From an uncultured Bacteroidota bacterium (GTDB lineage Bacteria; Bacteroidota; Bacteroidia; Chitinophagales; Chitinophagaceae), in assembly GCA_903824725.1 (NCBI GenBank), contig CAIJXU010000039.1, positions 1-33,282 on the forward strand: a stretch of DNA of 33,282 nt, given 5' to 3'. Shown here piece after piece: positions 7,507-15,626 of this stretch. The notes below the pieces were generated by a model. It had not been told where the DNA came from. It did not search any database and saw nothing but the letters and a program-made list of their open reading frames with translations. The first letter of the stretch is position 1, and the number at the start of each line of letters is the position of its first letter. The translations under genes and the position numbers were made by a program.

Positions 7507-8676
7507 TTAAAAGGACGCTAATTTATTTTTTTGAATTAAATCACTTAAGGCATTGTAGAGCGCATTTAAGTCATCGATGCTGTTAAAGGCATTGATGGAG
7601 TATCTTATGTATACATCCTTTTCCTGACGCATTATAGGCACTTCGATTTTATAGTCTGTAAATAAACTGCGTTGTAATATTTCTGGCTCATTGGTTTTAA
7701 TAGGAATACTTAACATTTGTCCAATCCATTCATTGGTTAAAGGACTAATGGGTTTAGAACCTAATAGGTCATAAAAGCGTTGGGCATTCGCTAGCACCAT
7801 CTCATGACATTGTTTACTCACGCTTACCCAATCATTTTGTTCCATAAATGTAATACAAGTGGGCACTGTTAAAAATGCCGAAAAGTCACGGGTACCAATC
7901 ATTTGGTTGTAATCTAAAAAAGTAGAATGCGAAGGTTTTAATGCCTTATATCCCCAACTTACGATTAATGGATCACACCATGTTTGAACCGACTTGTGGG
8001 CATATAAAAAACTACATCCTTTAGGCGCCATCATCCATTTGTGGCAAGCACCTGTATAAAAATCGGCTTCAATTTCACTTATATTTAGTGGAATATGCGC
8101 TGGTGCATGTGCGCCATCCACGATGGTGATCAGGCCTTTTGATTTTGCTATTGCACAAATTTCTTTAACAGGAAAAATTAACCCAGTAGAACTTGTAATG
8201 TGACTTATGAATATCGCTTTGGTGGTGGGGCGAAGTCCTTCAAAAAAATCGGCAATGAATTGTTCTTTACTTGTTATGGGCAAATTTATTTTTTGTCTTC
8301 GATAGATAGCTCCCGCTTTTTCACAATAAAAATTCCAAGTTCGATCACATGCGCCATATTCAATATCGGTGGTTAATATTTCATCCCCTTTTTGTAAAGG
8401 AAAATTTTTCGCGATTAAATTAATGGCAAAAGAAGGGTTGGTCACATATACCAAATCATCCTTATCTGTGACGCCTACAAAATTGGCTAAGGCTGCACGG
8501 CTGTCGGCTAAATATTGATATCCGTCAAATGCTATAAATTGAACAGGCTCGGCTTCCAAGACCCTTTGCCACTGTTGGTAATTTTCAAAGATAGGTTTTG
8601 GGGTTGCACCAAAAGAACCAAAGTTTAAAAAATGTATTTCCGGGTTTAATAAAAACTGGTCACTTAAATTTTCCAT
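7507..8676 (-). CDS. Class V aminotransferase-fold PLP enzyme (isopenicillin-N-epimerase-like)
   Basis: This is a fold-type I PLP enzyme of 389 residues. D187 (VDGAHAPAH) contacts the pyridine nitrogen and K213 (TGACHKWMMAPKG) is the Schiff-base lysine. The N-terminal FLNFGSFGATPKPI is typical of the CefD-like subfamily, whose members include epimerases, cysteine desulfurase-like and ergothioneine-related lyases. The reaction cannot be assigned from sequence. There is no signal peptide. The gene is preceded by the terminator of the Tat Gfo/Idh/MocA gene, so it is probably transcribed alone. Any link to the neighbouring sugar cluster is by position only. Confidence 0.85.
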   Translation of the reverse strand: MENLSDQFLLNPEIHFLNFGSFGATPKPIFENYQQWQRVLEAEPVQFIAFDGYQYLADSRAALANFVGVTDKDDLVYVTNPSFAINLIAKNFPLQKGDEILTTDIEYGACDRTWNFYCEKAGAIYRRQKINLPITSKEQFIADFFEGLRPTTKAIFISHITSSTGLIFPVKEICAIAKSKGLITIVDGAHAPAHIPLNISEIEADFYTGACHKWMMAPKGCSFLYAHKSVQTWCDPLIVSWGYKALKPSHSTFLDYNQMIGTRDFSAFLTVPTCITFMEQNDWVSVSKQCHEMVLANAQRFYDLLGSKPISPLTNEWIGQMLSIPIKTNEPEILQRSLFTDYKIEVPIMRQEKDVYIRYSINAFNSIDDLNALYNALSDLIQKNKLASF

Positions 8677-8748
8677 GACTTAAATTTATAATTTTAAAGA
8701 TAGCCTTCACAAGGAAAGTTAAAGTTACCACTTAATTGAGCGATATAA

Positions 8749-8783
8749 AAAACCCTTCTACCAAATTAAGGTAGAAGGGTTTT
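8749..8783 (-). terminator. intrinsic terminator after the Tat Gfo/Idh/MocA gene
   Basis: AAAACCCTTCTACC (8749-8762) pairs perfectly with GGTAGAAGGGTTTT (8770-8783) around a 7-base loop. It lies 20 bases past the stop of the 8804-10279 gene and ends that transcript before the PLP enzyme gene. Confidence 0.82.
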
Positions 8784-8803
8784 AGCAATTTATTGATTTG
8801 ATA

Positions 8804-10279
8804 TTAAATACCCAAACTCCAGCCGTCGCGATAATTGCGTTTCACAAATTGATTGGCTTCGTCGAAGTTGGTGATTTTCATATTAGGGCCATCCCATTGT
8901 AATTGTATGTTTCTTCCAGGGAAAGTAGTTCTTCCTGCTTTATCCGTTGACTTGATGTCATAACTTCTAATGGCTAAGTTCCCCATTAAAACAGATTCAG
9001 TTAATGGACCTGCAATATCAAAATTGGAACTTAGGTTTTTAGCTAGATCACTTCCAGGTCCAGCGATACAAGCTTCTACCCATGCAGCGTAGTGACCATT
9101 ATCTCCACCTTTAACAAGTGCAACTGTTTTAGGTACCGTTGTTGTTTTTGTTAAACTTGTTGGTAATAACTGTGGGTTCACGCCATAAGTACCTGCCATC
9201 ATTTTTCCTTTTGTGCCTTCAAAAATGATACCGTTGCCGCCATCACCCATCTGCTCATTAGGTCCTAATTCGGCTGGTCTTTCTGGTTGAATTCCGCCAT
9301 CCATCCAATGTAATTTAATTTCTGTTTCTTTATTTTTTCCTTTGTGTTTGTTAAAAGGCCCTTTAAAGGTTAATATAATATGCGATCCCATTGGGGGACT
9401 ATCTGGTGCATCTAATTTTTGCCAAGGCGCTGTATATCTTGTAGCAATACTACATTCAGCTGCTACTGGATAGCCTAATCCTAATACTGCAAATCCAGGT
9501 GCCATAATATGACAAGCCATATCGCCTAATGCACCGGTTCCGTAATCCCACCATCCTCTCCAGTTAAATGGTAATAACCCATCGAAATAATCTTTCTTAG
9601 GCGCAGTACCTAACCATAAATTAAAATCTAATTCAGCAGGAATGACAGAAGGTGTTGCAGGACGAATTGCACCTTGTGGCCATACTGGACGATCGGTGTA
9701 ACAATAAATAGTATGTACATCTCCAATTAATCCTTCGTTATACCAATCTTGTAACATACGAACGCCATCTCCTGATGCACCTTGGTTTCCCATTTGTGTT
9801 ACTACATTATGTTTTCTTGCCGCTTCGGTCATCATCCTTGCTTCAAAAATATCGTGTGCGATTGGTTTTTGTACATAGACATGCTTGCCTAATTGCATAG
9901 CTGCCATGGCTTGTACTGCATGCATATGATCGGGCGTAGAAACGGAACAAGCATCAAAATGCTTATGTTCTTTATCTAACATTTCTCTATAGTCCTTATA
10001 GTATTTTGCATTCGGATAGCGTTGACGACTTTTAACCGCTTGTCTGTCATCTACATCACATAAAAAAGCGATATCTGCTTTTCCAGAATTGTAAAAGTTA
10101 AATAAATCACTTTCTCCTTTTCCGCCAGAACCTATTCCAGCAACTTGTAATTTATCACTTGGTGCAATAAAGCCTTTTCCTCCTAGCACGTGCCTAGGTA
10201 AAATATAAAATCCACCCATGGCAAGGGCTGAATTTTTAATAAAATTTCGTCGACTGTTATTTGATTTGTTCTTGGACAT
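8804..10279 (-). CDS. Tat-exported Gfo/Idh/MocA-family oxidoreductase
   Basis: This 491-residue periplasmic member of the Gfo/Idh/MocA family has a Tat signal (NNSRRNFIKNSALAMGG, R10-R11). The Rossmann motif is VAGIGSGGKG (about 46-55), QKP at 137-139 replaces the usual EKP but keeps the catalytic lysine K138, and GALGDMACH is the second active-site element. The long C-terminal part is typical of the Bacteroidota/Planctomycetota Tat-exported subfamily. Cofactor is probably tightly bound NAD(P), since Tat exports folded, cofactor-loaded proteins. It is transcribed alone between a terminator and a region divergent from the aldehyde dehydrogenase. It may act on the same oxidised sugar or glycoside as the exported TIM barrels. 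Confidence 0.9.
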   Translation of the reverse strand: MSKNKSNNSRRNFIKNSALAMGGFYILPRHVLGGKGFIAPSDKLQVAGIGSGGKGESDLFNFYNSGKADIAFLCDVDDRQAVKSRQRYPNAKYYKDYREMLDKEHKHFDACSVSTPDHMHAVQAMAAMQLGKHVYVQKPIAHDIFEARMMTEAARKHNVVTQMGNQGASGDGVRMLQDWYNEGLIGDVHTIYCYTDRPVWPQGAIRPATPSVIPAELDFNLWLGTAPKKDYFDGLLPFNWRGWWDYGTGALGDMACHIMAPGFAVLGLGYPVAAECSIATRYTAPWQKLDAPDSPPMGSHIILTFKGPFNKHKGKNKETEIKLHWMDGGIQPERPAELGPNEQMGDGGNGIIFEGTKGKMMAGTYGVNPQLLPTSLTKTTTVPKTVALVKGGDNGHYAAWVEACIAGPGSDLAKNLSSNFDIAGPLTESVLMGNLAIRSYDIKSTDKAGRTTFPGRNIQLQWDGPNMKITNFDEANQFVKRNYRDGWSLGI

Positions 10280-10371
10280 AGCAAATGGTTAATGGTGGAT
10301 AAATCTATTTAAATTTAAGTATGTTAAATTATAGAAAAATCGCGATAATTTGAAATAATTTTTAGGAGTGA

Positions 10372-10391
10372 CAAATGGCCTCGTCCATTTG
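10372..10391. promoter_or_regulatory. perfect inverted repeat between divergent oxidoreductase genes
   Basis: CAAATGG (10372-10378), CCTCGT, CCATTTG (10385-10391): 7-bp perfect arms with a 6-base centre. It lies in the 151-base divergent region, 92 bases before the Gfo/Idh/MocA start and 39 bases before the aldehyde dehydrogenase start. Its position suits an operator. There is no T-run, so a terminator is unlikely. Confidence 0.35.
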
Positions 10392-10430
10392 CCCAATTAA
10401 GCTTAAATTGCTGCATAATTTCATACCATC

Positions 10431-11795
10431 ATGTCAAATTTAAACATGCTTAGGGACTATTTTAGTTCAGGCGCAACTCAGCCATACGCCTTTAGATTAC
10501 TTCAATTACAAAGGCTAAAAAAAGTAGTTTTAGAATCTGAAAAAGTATTATATGATGCCTTATATGCCGATCTTAAAAAAACGGATGAAGATGCCTGGGC
10601 TACTGAGGTAGGATTTTTCTTAAGTGAATTAAACTATACAATTAAGCATTTAAAGGAGTGGATGGAACCTAAATCTGTTGCGACCAACTTAGTTAATATG
10701 CCCTCCTCTAGTTATACGATACAAGAACCTTTGGGCGTGGTATGTATAATTGCTCCTTGGAACTATCCATTTCAGTTATTGTTTACTCCATTAATTGGAG
10801 CAATTGCAGGAGGTAATTGTGCAGTATTAAAACCAAGTGAATTTGCGCCAGCTACAGCAAAAGTAATGGGTAAAATAGTAGACTCCCTTTTCCCAGATAA
10901 TTATATACTTTATTTAGAAGGCGAGGGCGCTACCATATTACCTCCCTTGTTAACAGAAAATAGATTTGATCATATTTTTTATACAGGAAGCACACAGGTA
11001 GGAAAAATAATTTATAAATATGCTGCTGAAAAATTAGTTCCAGTTACTTTAGAATTGGGCGGTAAAAGTCCTGCTGTTATTACTTCTAGTGCAAATTTAA
11101 GAGTGGCAGCGCGCCGTTTAGCGAGTCCTAAGTTTTCAAATTGTGGTCAAATGTGTATTGCACCGGACTATATTTTAGTACCAAATGAGTTAAAGGATAA
11201 TTTAATTAAAGAGTTAATCATCGCCATTCAAGCATTTTATGGGGCAGATGCAGAAGCGTCGGAACATTATGGTAAAATTATCAATGACAAGCAATGGTTG
11301 CGAATCACTAGTTATTTGTCGGAAGGGGAAATTGTTTATGGTGGAAAATCAAACAGAGAAAAATTATTTATTGAGCCCACCATTATGACAGGTGTTCATG
11401 CAGATGCAAAAATAATGCAGGATGAAATTTTTGGACCTATTCTTCCTATTTTGACTTATCAAACCAAAGAAGAAGCTTTAGCGATTATACAAAAAAATCC
11501 AAACCCATTGGCGTTTTATGTTTTTACAGAAAACAAAGCAGATGAAGATTATTGGTTAACCAATGTACCTTCTGGAGGGGCTTGCGTTAATAATGCGACC
11601 ATGCATATTACCAATCATGATTTACCCTTTGGGGGCAGGGGTTTTAGTGGCACAGGCGGCTATCATGGAAAATTAAGTTTTGATACCTTTACGCATACTA
11701 AGTCGGTATTAAAAACACCTACCTGGATAGATCCTAGTTTTAAATATCCTCCTTATAAAGGCAAGGCTTGGTTGCTTAAAAGATTAATTGGGTAA
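10431..11795 (+). CDS. Aldehyde dehydrogenase, class 3-like
   Basis: This is an NAD(P)-dependent aldehyde dehydrogenase of 454 residues, the short form that starts directly at the Rossmann domain, as in the ALDH3 group that oxidises fatty and lipid-derived aldehydes. N111 (PWNYPF), E208 (TLELGGKSP) and the catalytic cysteine C242 (NCGQMCIAPDY) are all present, as is GSTQVGK (186-192) for cofactor binding. The stop overlaps the next start by one base (TAATG), so translation is probably coupled to the peroxidase gene. That pairing suggests joint removal of lipid peroxides and their aldehyde products, which is inference. Confidence 0.92.
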   Translation: MSNLNMLRDYFSSGATQPYAFRLLQLQRLKKVVLESEKVLYDALYADLKKTDEDAWATEVGFFLSELNYTIKHLKEWMEPKSVATNLVNMPSSSYTIQEPLGVVCIIAPWNYPFQLLFTPLIGAIAGGNCAVLKPSEFAPATAKVMGKIVDSLFPDNYILYLEGEGATILPPLLTENRFDHIFYTGSTQVGKIIYKYAAEKLVPVTLELGGKSPAVITSSANLRVAARRLASPKFSNCGQMCIAPDYILVPNELKDNLIKELIIAIQAFYGADAEASEHYGKIINDKQWLRITSYLSEGEIVYGGKSNREKLFIEPTIMTGVHADAKIMQDEIFGPILPILTYQTKEEALAIIQKNPNPLAFYVFTENKADEDYWLTNVPSGGACVNNATMHITNHDLPFGGRGFSGTGGYHGKLSFDTFTHTKSVLKTPTWIDPSFKYPPYKGKAWLLKRLIG

Positions 11796-12478
11796 TGAAA
11801 AATAAAAAAATGATCATGATAAAAATTGCTATTGCTTTTGGCATTTTAGTGTCGGCCACCTTGATGATGAAAAAAAAGGATATGTCGTATCGCCAATCTG
11901 TTTTAAAAACCTTGTATCCTATGATCATGTGGTCGAGCCACTCTAGTGGAGCCAAACAAGTTTTAAGCAATCAGCAATCGGTTACGCCTCCTGTTTCTTT
12001 TTATACTTTACATTCAAAAATGATAGACGGGACCGATTTGGATTTGACTGCTTATAAAGGGAAAAAAGTTATGATTGTCAACACGGCAAGTGATTGTGGA
12101 TTTACTGGTCAGTATGAAGCACTTGAAAAATTACATCAGCAATATAAGGATGAGTTAGTGGTCATTGGTTTTCCAGCGAATGATTTTAAAGAACAAGAAA
12201 CCAAAGACAATCAAAATATTGCAGCATTTTGTAAAAAAAATTACGGAGTCACATTCCCTTTAATGGAAAAATCTATTGTGATCAAAAAGAATCATCAAAA
12301 TGAAGTACATAAATGGCTTTCAGATATGAGTTTGAATGGCTGGTGTAATCAAGAACCTGCTTGGAATTTTTGTAAATATTTAATTAATGAACAAGGGGTT
12401 TTAGTCAACTATTTCCCAATGACCATTGATCCACTCGATCCAATCGTCATTGCAGCGATAGAAAAAAAGAATGATTGA
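11795..12478 (+). CDS. Membrane-anchored glutathione-peroxidase-family protein
   Basis: The 227-residue protein has an N-terminal hydrophobic anchor (about 7-25, IMIKIAIAFGILVSATLM), a basic stop and then a GPx thioredoxin-like domain from about 66. The peroxidatic cysteine is C101 (SDCGFTGQYEAL), and W190-N191 (AWNF) complete part of the active site. The canonical Gln of the GFPxNQF motif is Asp here (GFPANDF, D130), a variant seen in bacterial members. Extra cysteines C146, C184 and C193 are possible resolving residues, with thioredoxin rather than glutathione the likely reductant. It is translationally coupled to the aldehyde dehydrogenase. Confidence 0.88.
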   Translation: MKNKKMIMIKIAIAFGILVSATLMMKKKDMSYRQSVLKTLYPMIMWSSHSSGAKQVLSNQQSVTPPVSFYTLHSKMIDGTDLDLTAYKGKKVMIVNTASDCGFTGQYEALEKLHQQYKDELVVIGFPANDFKEQETKDNQNIAAFCKKNYGVTFPLMEKSIVIKKNHQNEVHKWLSDMSLNGWCNQEPAWNFCKYLINEQGVLVNYFPMTIDPLDPIVIAAIEKKND

Positions 12479-12482
12479 TTCA

Positions 12483-13523
12483 CTAATTGATAGGGCAGTG
12501 CTCGTGGTAATTTTCTAAAACAATATGGCCAGATTCAATCACCATGTCCTTGTATTTTTCTTTTATTTCATCCAAGATGGCTTCCACTTCCTGTTGTTCG
12601 GTAATACGAACTAATTTATTTCTGTATTCTTTGATATTAGGCAGGCCTCTTAAATAATTGGCATAGTGTCTGCGCATTTCGTTGATACCAGCAATAGGGC
12701 CTTTCCACTGCATGGATTTTATTAAATGCTTTCGCGCTACTTCAACGCGTTCTTCGATCGTTGGATCGGCACGCTTAGTACCCGTTTCAACAAAATGTTT
12801 TATCTCTCTAAATATCCAAGGATATCCTATGGCGGCACGACCAATCATAATACCGTCTACGCCATATCTGTTTTTATATTCCAACGCTTTTTCGGGAGAA
12901 TTGATATCTCCATTTCCAAAAATGGGTATATGAATTCGAGGATCATTTTTAATTTCACCTATCAAGGTCCAATCTGCTTCTCCTTTATACATTTGTGTAC
13001 GTGTTCGTCCGTGAATCGCCAATGCTTTGATGCCCACATCTTGTAATCTTAAAGCGACCTCATGTATATTTTTTGTACTATCATCCCAGCCTAATCGTGT
13101 TTTTACAGTGACAGGAAGGTTGGTACTTTTTACCACCGCTTCCGTTAATCTTACCATTAAATCCAAGTCCCTTAATACACCTGCGCCGGCACCTTTGGTC
13201 ACTACTTTTTTTACTGGGCATCCAAAATTGATATCAATTAAATCAGGATTTACCGTATCCACAATTTTAGTACACATGGCCATTGCTTCCTCATCTCCCC
13301 CAAATATTTGAATTCCAATAGGGCGCTCGTAGTCAAATATGTCTAATTTTTGTCGGCTCTTGATAGCATCTCTAATGAGGCCTTCACTACTGATAAATTC
13401 GGTATACATTAAGTCAGCACCATTATCCTTGCATACCGCTCTAAATGGCGGATCACTGACATCCTCCATCGGCGCTAATAATAGCGGGAAAGAGGGAAGT
13501 TGTATTGGACCTATAGAAACCAT
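12483..13523 (-). CDS. dusB: tRNA-dihydrouridine synthase B
   Basis: DusB reduces specific uridines in tRNA D-loops using FMN and NADPH. The 346-residue protein has the FMN-binding start LLAPMEDVSDPPFR (14-27), the DIDINFGCP-type motif (LIDINFGCPVKK) with catalytic C102, and GNGDINSPEKA and DGIMIGRAAIGYPW for phosphate binding and RNA contact. Length fits DusB. It converges on the peroxidase gene with only a 4-base gap and has no clear intrinsic terminator. Confidence 0.93.
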   Translation of the reverse strand: MVSIGPIQLPSFPLLLAPMEDVSDPPFRAVCKDNGADLMYTEFISSEGLIRDAIKSRQKLDIFDYERPIGIQIFGGDEEAMAMCTKIVDTVNPDLIDINFGCPVKKVVTKGAGAGVLRDLDLMVRLTEAVVKSTNLPVTVKTRLGWDDSTKNIHEVALRLQDVGIKALAIHGRTRTQMYKGEADWTLIGEIKNDPRIHIPIFGNGDINSPEKALEYKNRYGVDGIMIGRAAIGYPWIFREIKHFVETGTKRADPTIEERVEVARKHLIKSMQWKGPIAGINEMRRHYANYLRGLPNIKEYRNKLVRITEQQEVEAILDEIKEKYKDMVIESGHIVLENYHEHCPIN

Positions 13524-13560
13524 ATGAATTCATTATCTTGCACCTAACCTGGTGCGGTTG

Positions 13561-13568
13561 CAAAGGTA
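13561..13568 (-). promoter_or_regulatory. candidate -7 promoter box for dusB
   Basis: TACCTTTG on the minus strand matches TAnnTTTG exactly, 37 bases before the dusB start. A short inverted repeat (GCACC at 13540-13544, GGTGC at 13551-13555) falls within the predicted leader. No -33 box is recognisable. Confidence 0.38.
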
Positions 13569-13586
13569 CCAATAAAATGCATTTAC

Positions 13587-14504
13587 ATGTCTAGTTCAGA
13601 TACTTCCATTTTTAGTATGAGCCCCGGCCCTAAATTGGCCGTTTTCATAGGTTTAACCAGCATTTGCCTAATTATAGGTGGTTTTGTTAGTTTTTCTATT
13701 GTGGCTGCCATACTTCATGTTCATTTTAGCGATATTCAATCCATTATATTACAGCCTCAATATGTCAATATCACTCAATTTGCTAATGCCTTGGCTTCCA
13801 TCATTGCATTTGGATTGCCTAGTATTGGAGTTGCTTTATTGAATAAGGATAAATTAGGTAGGGTTTTGGGTTTTTCACCTATTCAATCCATTCGTCAGGT
13901 GGGCTTGGTTATATTAATTGCAGTGATCGGTTTATTTTTAAGCGGTTCCTTAGGCGATTTAACTACCAAAATTCCAATTCCTGTTTCATTTAAAAATTGG
14001 GCTACTCAATTAGAAGATCAGTATAAAAAAGCATTGTATGCCATGACGCAAATGAAATCATTGTTTGATTTATTGTTTGCCTTGATCGCTGTTGCAGTGA
14101 TACCTGCCATTTTTGAAGAACTTTATTTTAGAGCTACTTTGCAAAAAATATTATCACAATGGATCGGCAAACCTTATATAGCCATTGTGATCACCGCTAT
14201 TTTATTTAGTGCATTTCATTTTTCCTATTTTGGATTTTTATCAAGAATGTCTTTGGGTATTATCATTGGCCTCGTATATCATATCACTAAAACAATTTGG
14301 CTGCCTATATTGATGCATTTTATAAATAATGCAATAGGAGTGTCTGCTTTATATTTTTTAAGAAATCAACCTGAAAAAATGGAATCAGTGATCGAAGGAA
14401 ACCTTACTTATTATTGGGCCATCATAGCTATATTCGCAATCATTATTTTATGTAGACAATTAAAAAATAATACCCATGACCTTGGATTGGAAAAAAGTAT
14501 ATAG
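13587..14504 (+). CDS. CPBP-family intramembrane glutamic protease
   Basis: This 305-residue multi-pass inner-membrane protein has about eight hydrophobic segments. The Abi/CPBP (Rce1-like) motifs are FEELYFR (E177, E178, R182), FSAFHFSYFG (H211) and HFINNAIG (H244, N248), all expected in the membrane-embedded active site. Substrate is unknown. The last 29 bases overlap the DUF2007 gene, and cdsA and psd follow in the same direction, an arrangement I recognise from Bacteroidota genomes. The shared unit suggests a membrane-homeostasis context rather than bacteriocin immunity. Confidence 0.9.
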   Translation: MSSSDTSIFSMSPGPKLAVFIGLTSICLIIGGFVSFSIVAAILHVHFSDIQSIILQPQYVNITQFANALASIIAFGLPSIGVALLNKDKLGRVLGFSPIQSIRQVGLVILIAVIGLFLSGSLGDLTTKIPIPVSFKNWATQLEDQYKKALYAMTQMKSLFDLLFALIAVAVIPAIFEELYFRATLQKILSQWIGKPYIAIVITAILFSAFHFSYFGFLSRMSLGIIIGLVYHITKTIWLPILMHFINNAIGVSALYFLRNQPEKMESVIEGNLTYYWAIIAIFAIIILCRQLKNNTHDLGLEKSI

Positions 14505-14676
14505 CAGCACGCAATTATCTGTGGCTTCCATTGTGGCGGGCTTATTAAGAGAGCAGGACATTCAAGCTAATGTTTTAAATAAGATAGACTCATCCTATGT
14601 ATTTTTAGGGGAAGTAGAGGTTTATGTACCTGCAAATGATTATGAAAAAGCCTTAACAATCGTACATGCTTTTTAA
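14476..14676 (+). CDS. DUF2007-domain small protein
   Basis: The 66-residue protein resembles the DUF2007 (putative signal-transducing) family: a beta-alpha-beta fold like the ACT/PII-type small domains, with the pattern LLREQDIQANVLNK followed by EVEVYVPANDYEKAL. It has no membrane segment or signal. It overlaps the CPBP protease by 29 bases and is probably translationally coupled to it. Molecular function of the family is not established. Confidence 0.85.
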   Translation: MTLDWKKVYSSTQLSVASIVAGLLREQDIQANVLNKIDSSYVFLGEVEVYVPANDYEKALTIVHAF

Positions 14677-14734
14677 ATTTATTTTTTTTCATAATTTTAC
14701 AATTAAATTCCTTCATACTTAAAATAAAAAATTT

Positions 14735-15595
14735 ATGGCAATTAATTTTTCAGTTTTAAAAACAAGGACACTTTCGGCAGTTGTTTTTGCAGCCCTTATG
14801 TTGGGAGGTATATTATGGAATCAGTGGTCCTTTTTTATTTTATTTACAATAGTACAAATAGGTTGTTTATTTGAATTTCAAAAATTGATGCGAATCGTCA
14901 TACCCGAGTATGCTGCTATTAACAAAGTGCATCAATGGGGGACTTTGTGCTTGGGTATTTTTATTATGATTGCTTTTGCATTTCAAAATATTGCTTTTAG
15001 AGGGGTAGGTATTGATCAATATTCTAATTATGCTTTTATTGCAATGGCTGTCCTTATTTTATTAGCTGATCTGATTACAAAAAAATTTAACTATAAAACC
15101 ATTTTGGTTTCAGCAGCCGGGTTAATTTATATTTCATTCGGTCTTGCTTTATTATTTCCATTAAGAGATATCATGAGCCATTCATTTGTAGGTGATATTG
15201 GTTATACCATTCCCCTTGTGTTAGTGCTTTCAATTTGGGTCAATGATAGCGCTGCCTACTTAGTGGGCTCCCTAGTAGGTCGTAGGCCATTATCCCGTAT
15301 TTCTCCCAATAAAACCTGGGAGGGTACCATTGCCGGCATCATCATTTCAATTTTATTGGTAACGAAACTGCTCGGGCAATATATTCCACTGAATGAAAAA
15401 GCCATTTTTTTAATTAGTGTAGTGTCTTGCATTGCAGGCACTTTGGGGGACTTAGTAGAAAGTAAATTAAAAAGATGGGCTAATGTAAAAGATAGTGGGT
15501 CCATGATGCCAGGCCATGGAGGATTTTTAGATAGATTTGATTCTGTTTTATTAGCCACCCCTTTTGTATGGTTGCTTATTAAACTTCTGTATTAA
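14735..15595 (+). CDS. cdsA: Phosphatidate cytidylyltransferase
   Basis: CdsA makes CDP-diacylglycerol from CTP and phosphatidic acid at the inner membrane, the branch point for phosphatidylethanolamine and phosphatidylglycerol. The 286-residue protein has several transmembrane helices, SPNKTWEGTIAG in the middle, and a complete C-terminal CDS signature (about 240-268) with KLKRW, VKDSG and PGHGGFLDRFDS. It is 31 bases upstream of the phosphatidylserine decarboxylase gene, so two steps of PE synthesis are encoded together. The phosphatidylserine synthase between them is not in the window. Confidence 0.95.
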   Translation: MAINFSVLKTRTLSAVVFAALMLGGILWNQWSFFILFTIVQIGCLFEFQKLMRIVIPEYAAINKVHQWGTLCLGIFIMIAFAFQNIAFRGVGIDQYSNYAFIAMAVLILLADLITKKFNYKTILVSAAGLIYISFGLALLFPLRDIMSHSFVGDIGYTIPLVLVLSIWVNDSAAYLVGSLVGRRPLSRISPNKTWEGTIAGIIISILLVTKLLGQYIPLNEKAIFLISVVSCIAGTLGDLVESKLKRWANVKDSGSMMPGHGGFLDRFDSVLLATPFVWLLIKLLY

Positions 15596-15626
15596 TGTTT
15601 TACATTTGCACTTTAAAATTATTTAT

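Noticed and set aside
12682..13527. Several plus-strand open frames over dusB
   Set aside because: Antisense to a highly conserved tRNA-modification enzyme. No family features.
13540..13555. Short hairpin GCACC/GGTGC before dusB as a riboswitch or attenuator
   Set aside because: Only 5 bp, no conserved aptamer pattern and no following T-run.
13587..14504. CPBP protease as a bacteriocin-immunity or defence gene
   Set aside because: No bacteriocin, processing or transport genes nearby. It overlaps DUF2007 and precedes phospholipid genes.
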